Source of the DNA: JAVKDP01 sp040222185
GTDB lineage: Bacteria > Bacteroidota > Rhodothermia > Balneolales > Balneolaceae
Length of the DNA stretch: 8,472 bases
Reading direction: 5' to 3'
Assembly: GCA_040222185.1 (NCBI GenBank)
Contig: JAVKDP010000029.1
Coordinates: 1 to 8,472, forward strand
Shown: positions 5,701 to 8,472 of the stretch, one piece after another
How positions within the stretch are numbered: the stretch's first letter is position 1
Layout: the number at the start of each line of letters is the position of its first letter
Translations under genes and position numbers: made by a program
The notes under the pieces: model-generated
Told to the model about the DNA's origin: nothing
What the model saw: only the letters and a program-made list of their open reading frames with translations
Database searches by the model: none

Positions 5701-7032
5701 ATGGAAATCGCATTAAATAGAAACAGACTCTTCCTGGGTAGCTGTCTGGCCTTGATTGTTACCTCCCTTTCCTTTGCCGTTAGAGCTCAAATTGAAGGCG
5801 TTTTTGGAATGGACTACGGTTTAACTGCTGAAGAAATCGGATGGGCATTTGGCCCTGCTTTCTGGGGATTCACTATCGCAATGTTTGCAGGTGGATTGAT
5901 CATTGACATTGTTAAAACCAAAAAAGTAATCTGGGCCGCATTTTTTCTTCAACTAATTGGTCTTGTAATACTACTTCTTGCAAGGGATAAAACCATGCTT
6001 TTCGTATCAAATGTATTTATTGGATTAGGAAACGGGTGTGTGGAAGCAGCATTTAATCCTTTAATTGCTACAATCTATCCGGATGCTAAAACAAAAATGT
6101 TGAACAAGTTTCATGTATGGTTCCCGGGCGGTATTGTATTAGGTGGACTTCTGGCATTCTTATTGATTGATACTCTTGGATTAAGCTGGATTATACTGGT
6201 TGGCCTCTTGTTTATCCCTCTTTTTGCTTATGGTTATCTATTCCTGGGACAGGAAATTCCAGAAACAGAGCGGGTTGCTAGTGGAGTTTCATACAAGGAC
6301 ATGCTTAAGAACGTTTCCGCTCCTTATACGATCATTTTGATTGTATCAGTGATGATTCTTTTCGCTTCGGTTCCAAGCCTAAGCATTGACTTCTCTTCAA
6401 ATATCACATACTTCGTTGTTGCAGGCTTTTTAGCTCTCATTGCTATTGAAAGTAAAGTGGTAAATAAAATGAGTCTTCTCTTCCCTTTCATCTTCATCTG
6501 CATGTTCCTGACAGCAAGTTCGGAGTTAGGGACTAACCAATTCATCAATGCTTTACTTACTGAAGGAGGAGTTAGCCCAATTCTAATCCTGGTATTGATC
6601 ACCGGAATTATGGCTGTAGGTAGATATTTTGCGGGTCCCATTATTCACCGTTTAAATCCATCAGGAGTACTCTTAGGTTCTGCTATCCTTTCAACAATAG
6701 GTTTATACTTGCTTAGCACAGTTTCTGGTGTTGGCCCAACATTAGCATCTGCTGTAGTATTTGCAATTGGTATTTGTTACTTCTGGCCAACTATGATTGG
6801 TTTTGTGGCGGAATATGTACCCGAAAGTGGTGCTCTTGGACTATCAATTATGGGTGGAACCGGAATGGTTGCTACTTCATTGATCCTGCCTATTATGGGA
6901 GCTTCAATTGATACAGAAGGCCCACAGGCTACATTAGGTTATATGACTATTCTTCCTGCAATATTAGTAGTTCTGTTTGCTGGGTTATATTTCTACATGA
7001 AGAAAAATCATACTACTGAAGAAAGTCATTAA
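5701..7032 (+). CDS. major facilitator superfamily transporter, probable sugar or related solute
   Basis: A 443-residue inner-membrane transporter. Hydrophobic segments lie at about 9-28, 50-70, 76-94, 99-120, 141-158, 162-182, then an extra pair at 209-226 and 234-250, then 258-278, 290-312, 320-340, 345-367, 378-400 and 410-433, suggesting 14 helices rather than 12. The motif A region between helices 2 and 3 is divergent (GGLIIDIVKTKK). Other conserved-looking sites are FNPLIATIYPD (118-128), FHVWFPGGIVLGGL (137-150), SELGTNQFI (274-282) and GRYFAGPIIHRL (307-318). From memory, the NPL...FHxxxPGG signature occurs in MFS proteins found near sugar isomerase and oxidoreductase genes in Bacteroidota and Planctomycetota, so a sugar or sugar-derived substrate is plausible, but no catabolic gene adjoins it here. 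The start at ATG 5701 has no Shine-Dalgarno; the protein begins at the usual point just before helix 1. A strong terminator follows. Confidence 0.9.
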   Translation: MEIALNRNRLFLGSCLALIVTSLSFAVRAQIEGVFGMDYGLTAEEIGWAFGPAFWGFTIAMFAGGLIIDIVKTKKVIWAAFFLQLIGLVILLLARDKTMLFVSNVFIGLGNGCVEAAFNPLIATIYPDAKTKMLNKFHVWFPGGIVLGGLLAFLLIDTLGLSWIILVGLLFIPLFAYGYLFLGQEIPETERVASGVSYKDMLKNVSAPYTIILIVSVMILFASVPSLSIDFSSNITYFVVAGFLALIAIESKVVNKMSLLFPFIFICMFLTASSELGTNQFINALLTEGGVSPILILVLITGIMAVGRYFAGPIIHRLNPSGVLLGSAILSTIGLYLLSTVSGVGPTLASAVVFAIGICYFWPTMIGFVAEYVPESGALGLSIMGGTGMVATSLILPIMGASIDTEGPQATLGYMTILPAILVVLFAGLYFYMKKNHTTEESH

Positions 7033-7054
7033 ACTACTTTTTTTGAACTTTTAC

Positions 7055-7088
7055 AGGCAGACACTATAAAGTGTCTGCCTTTTTTATT
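7055..7088 (+). terminator. strong intrinsic terminator after the MFS gene
   Basis: AGGCAGACACT (7055-7065) pairs perfectly with AGTGTCTGCCT (7070-7080) around the loop ATAA: 11 bp with a GC-rich base, followed by a T-tract (7080-7085) then ATTT. It starts 22 bases after the MFS stop. It ends only about 11 bases before the start codon of the amidohydrolase gene. Confidence 0.93.
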
Positions 7089-7098
7089 TGATTGTTAT

Positions 7099-8238
7099 AT
7101 GCTTTCAGAAATAAAAACGTTACGCCGGGAACTACATAAATACCCGGAACTATCAGGACAGGAGATACATACAGCTAAACGGATTAAAGAGTTCATATCA
7201 ACACACTCTAATACTGAAATCATAGATGAAATTGGTGGGCATGGTCTTGCTGCTATTTTTTCCTACCGAAAACCCGGCCCTGTGATAATGATAAGGTGTG
7301 AGCTTGATGCACTCCCTATTCTTGAGCCAAATACATTCGAATATAAATCTACCAAACCGGGCGTTTCACATAAATGCGGGCATGATGGCCATATGGCTAT
7401 GGTTGCTGGTTTAGTATTCTGGCTAAAAGAACAAACCTTCGACTCAGGTAAAATTATCCTGCTTTTCCAGCCAGCTGAAGAAACAGGTAAGGGAGCCTTT
7501 AAAGTGCTCAATGATCAAAAGTTTAAGGATATACATATCGATTATGCTTTTGCCTTACATAATTTACCTGGTGAACCGCTCCACTCCATAATAACTTTGG
7601 AGAATTACTTTTCAGCTTCTGTTCAAAGTTTAATAATTCAATTAACCGGAAGAGAATCTCATGCAGCTGAACCAGAACATGGCATCAACCCCTCTCAAAG
7701 CATTGCTGAAATAATTGCAGCGTTTGCGAAGCTGAACAAGTCAGACCCATATCAGAAAAACTTCTCTATTCTAACACCGATACATATCACTATGGGTGAA
7801 AAAGCATATGGTGTTTCTCCCGGATATGGAGAAATACACTATACCATCAGAACATGGTCTGAAAGTGTAATGGATCAACTTAAACAAAGTGTTCAATCTA
7901 TCTTATCACAGGTTTCTAAGAAGCATCAACTCAATCTGAACCTGGAATGGCTGGAATATTTTCCAGCAGTAAAAAACGATAATAACTGTAACGAACTTAT
8001 TAAAAAATCAGCCATAAAAAATGGATTAGAATTAATTGAACGTCCGTTTCCTTTAAAATTTGGTGAAGATTTTGGCTGGTTTTCGAAACGATGTAAAACA
8101 GCTATGTTCGGATTAGGTTCTGGTACCGAAGCTCCTGCGCTACATCATTCTGATTATGATTTTCCGGATGAAATTATTCCAACAGGGCTAAATATGTTTC
8201 AGGAGATCATTACCCAATTACTAAGTGATAAACGTTGA
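7099..8238 (+). CDS. M20D-family metal-dependent amidohydrolase
   Basis: A 379-residue amidohydrolase of peptidase family M20 (M20D: hippurate hydrolase, IAA-amino acid hydrolase, N-acetyldiaminopimelate deacetylase and relatives), full length, with no signal peptide, so cytoplasmic. Motifs in order: LRRELHKYPELSGQE (8-22), MIRCELDALPILE (64-76), HKCGHDGH (91-98), FQPAEETGKGA (123-133), ALHNLPG (152-158), GRESHAAEP (184-192, dimerisation/lid domain), FGEDFGWF (321-328) and LHHSDYDFPDE (348-358). Expected metal ligands are Cys93, His95, Glu128, His154 and His349 or His350; Glu127 is the likely catalytic base. In the usual RADxDALP segment the first Asp is Glu here (E68). The enzyme hydrolyses an N-acyl or amide bond of an amino-acid conjugate; the exact substrate cannot be told. 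ATG 7099 is right because the family N-terminal motif starts a few residues later. No Shine-Dalgarno is seen, and the terminator of the previous gene lies just upstream. Confidence 0.92.
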   Translation: MLSEIKTLRRELHKYPELSGQEIHTAKRIKEFISTHSNTEIIDEIGGHGLAAIFSYRKPGPVIMIRCELDALPILEPNTFEYKSTKPGVSHKCGHDGHMAMVAGLVFWLKEQTFDSGKIILLFQPAEETGKGAFKVLNDQKFKDIHIDYAFALHNLPGEPLHSIITLENYFSASVQSLIIQLTGRESHAAEPEHGINPSQSIAEIIAAFAKLNKSDPYQKNFSILTPIHITMGEKAYGVSPGYGEIHYTIRTWSESVMDQLKQSVQSILSQVSKKHQLNLNLEWLEYFPAVKNDNNCNELIKKSAIKNGLELIERPFPLKFGEDFGWFSKRCKTAMFGLGSGTEAPALHHSDYDFPDEIIPTGLNMFQEIITQLLSDKR

Positions 8239-8272
8239 TTTATCCATCCTCTTCTCTCCTCTTCAGATAAAT

Positions 8273-8306
8273 TATTTTTGATCGAAACTTATTTATTCTA
8301 TTTTCG
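8273..8306 (+). promoter_or_regulatory. candidate promoter of the PadR gene
   Basis: TATTTTTG at 8273-8280 is an exact TAnnTTTG -7-like box. Alternatively its TTTG (8277-8280) could be the -33 element of a second promoter with TATTTTCG (8299-8306, one mismatch to TAnnTTTG) after an 18-base spacer. Either reading would start transcription shortly before the PadR ATG at 8342. The choice between them cannot be made by eye. Confidence 0.42.
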
Positions 8307-8325
8307 AATAGATATCAGTTCGAAT
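8303..8325 (+). promoter_or_regulatory. repeated TTCGAAT site, possible PadR operator
   Basis: TTCGAAT occurs at 8303-8309 and again at 8319-8325, 16 bases apart start to start; each holds the palindrome TTCGAA. The first overlaps the possible -7 box and the second sits where transcription would begin, so a bound repressor would block the promoter. PadR proteins commonly repress their own operons (family knowledge); assignment of this site to PadR is inference. Confidence 0.35.
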
Positions 8326-8341
8326 TCAAAAACGAAACATT

Positions 8342-8472
8342 ATGAAGTTATTATCACGCTACGAGGAAATCATATTACTTTCAATCTGGAGATTACAAGA
8401 GAATGCTTACGGTGTAGCTATTCGCGAATTGGTAATTAAAGTTACCGGGCAGAATGTTAGCATTGGAACTAT
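8342..8472 (+). CDS. PadR-family transcriptional regulator, 3' end outside window
   Basis: Only the first 43 codons are present; the frame is open at the right edge. The sequence begins MKLLSRYEEIILLSIWRLQE, then NAYGVAIRELV...VSIGT, which is the N-terminal winged helix-turn-helix of PadR proteins: a first helix 'E..IL.ai..L...aYG..I...l' followed by the start of the recognition helix region that usually continues 'iG.lY..L.rLe'. Members are dimeric DNA-binding repressors, often of transporter genes; in Bacteroidota and Balneolota they frequently precede FtsX/MacB-like ABC permease genes, but what follows here is not visible. No Shine-Dalgarno precedes ATG 8342. The leader carries promoter-like boxes and a repeated TTCGAAT. 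Confidence 0.88.
   Translation, partial: MKLLSRYEEIILLSIWRLQENAYGVAIRELVIKVTGQNVSIGT

Noticed and set aside
6324..6641. Minus-strand open frame of about 105 codons inside the MFS gene
   Set aside because: Antisense to well-patterned transmembrane coding sequence, with no recognisable domain and no ribosome site; a shadow of the real gene.
7263..7511. Minus-strand open frame of about 82 codons inside the amidohydrolase gene
   Set aside because: Lies opposite the conserved M20 motifs; composition is that of a shadow frame.

Overview
This window looks like an ordinary stretch of a Bacteroidota/Balneolota-type chromosome (inference). The DNA is AT-rich, most genes lack a clear Shine-Dalgarno sequence, and two intergenic regions carry an exact TAnnTTTG box, the -7 element known from Bacteroidota promoters. 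The protein families also fit: an M20D amidohydrolase, a PadR regulator, small AHSA1-type and RibD_C-type proteins, and a lipoprotein with acidic residues soon after its cysteine. The genus cannot be fixed from this window.

Layout. Positions 1-2338 hold four small plus-strand genes: a GNAT acetyltransferase cut by the left edge, an ankyrin-repeat protein whose stop overlaps the start of an AHSA1/SRPBCC protein (ATGA junction), and a dihydrofolate-reductase-like (RibD_C) protein that begins with TTG behind a good AGGAG. After a 134-base gap comes a 140-residue hypothetical protein (2473-2895). On the minus strand, converging on it, is a two-gene operon at 4864-2934: a GtrA-family four-helix membrane protein followed, with a 7-base overlap, by a 503-residue polytopic membrane protein of unknown family. 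The pair resembles a lipid-linked sugar flippase with a GT-C-like glycosyltransferase.

The right half is plus-strand: a probable lipoprotein with a beta-sandwich-like domain (5028-5555), a major facilitator transporter with about 14 predicted helices (5701-7032), a strong intrinsic terminator (7055-7088), an M20 amidohydrolase that starts only a few bases after that terminator (7099-8238), and the first 43 codons of a PadR-family regulator (8342 to the edge). The PadR leader has promoter-like boxes and a repeated TTCGAAT site.

How the genes work together: firm links are only the ATGA-coupled ankyrin/AHSA1 pair and the GtrA/membrane-protein pair. The other genes look like single units. No mobile element, CRISPR array, tRNA or rRNA was seen. 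I found no clear new system; the most worthwhile leads are the GtrA-linked membrane protein and the coupled ankyrin/AHSA1 pair.
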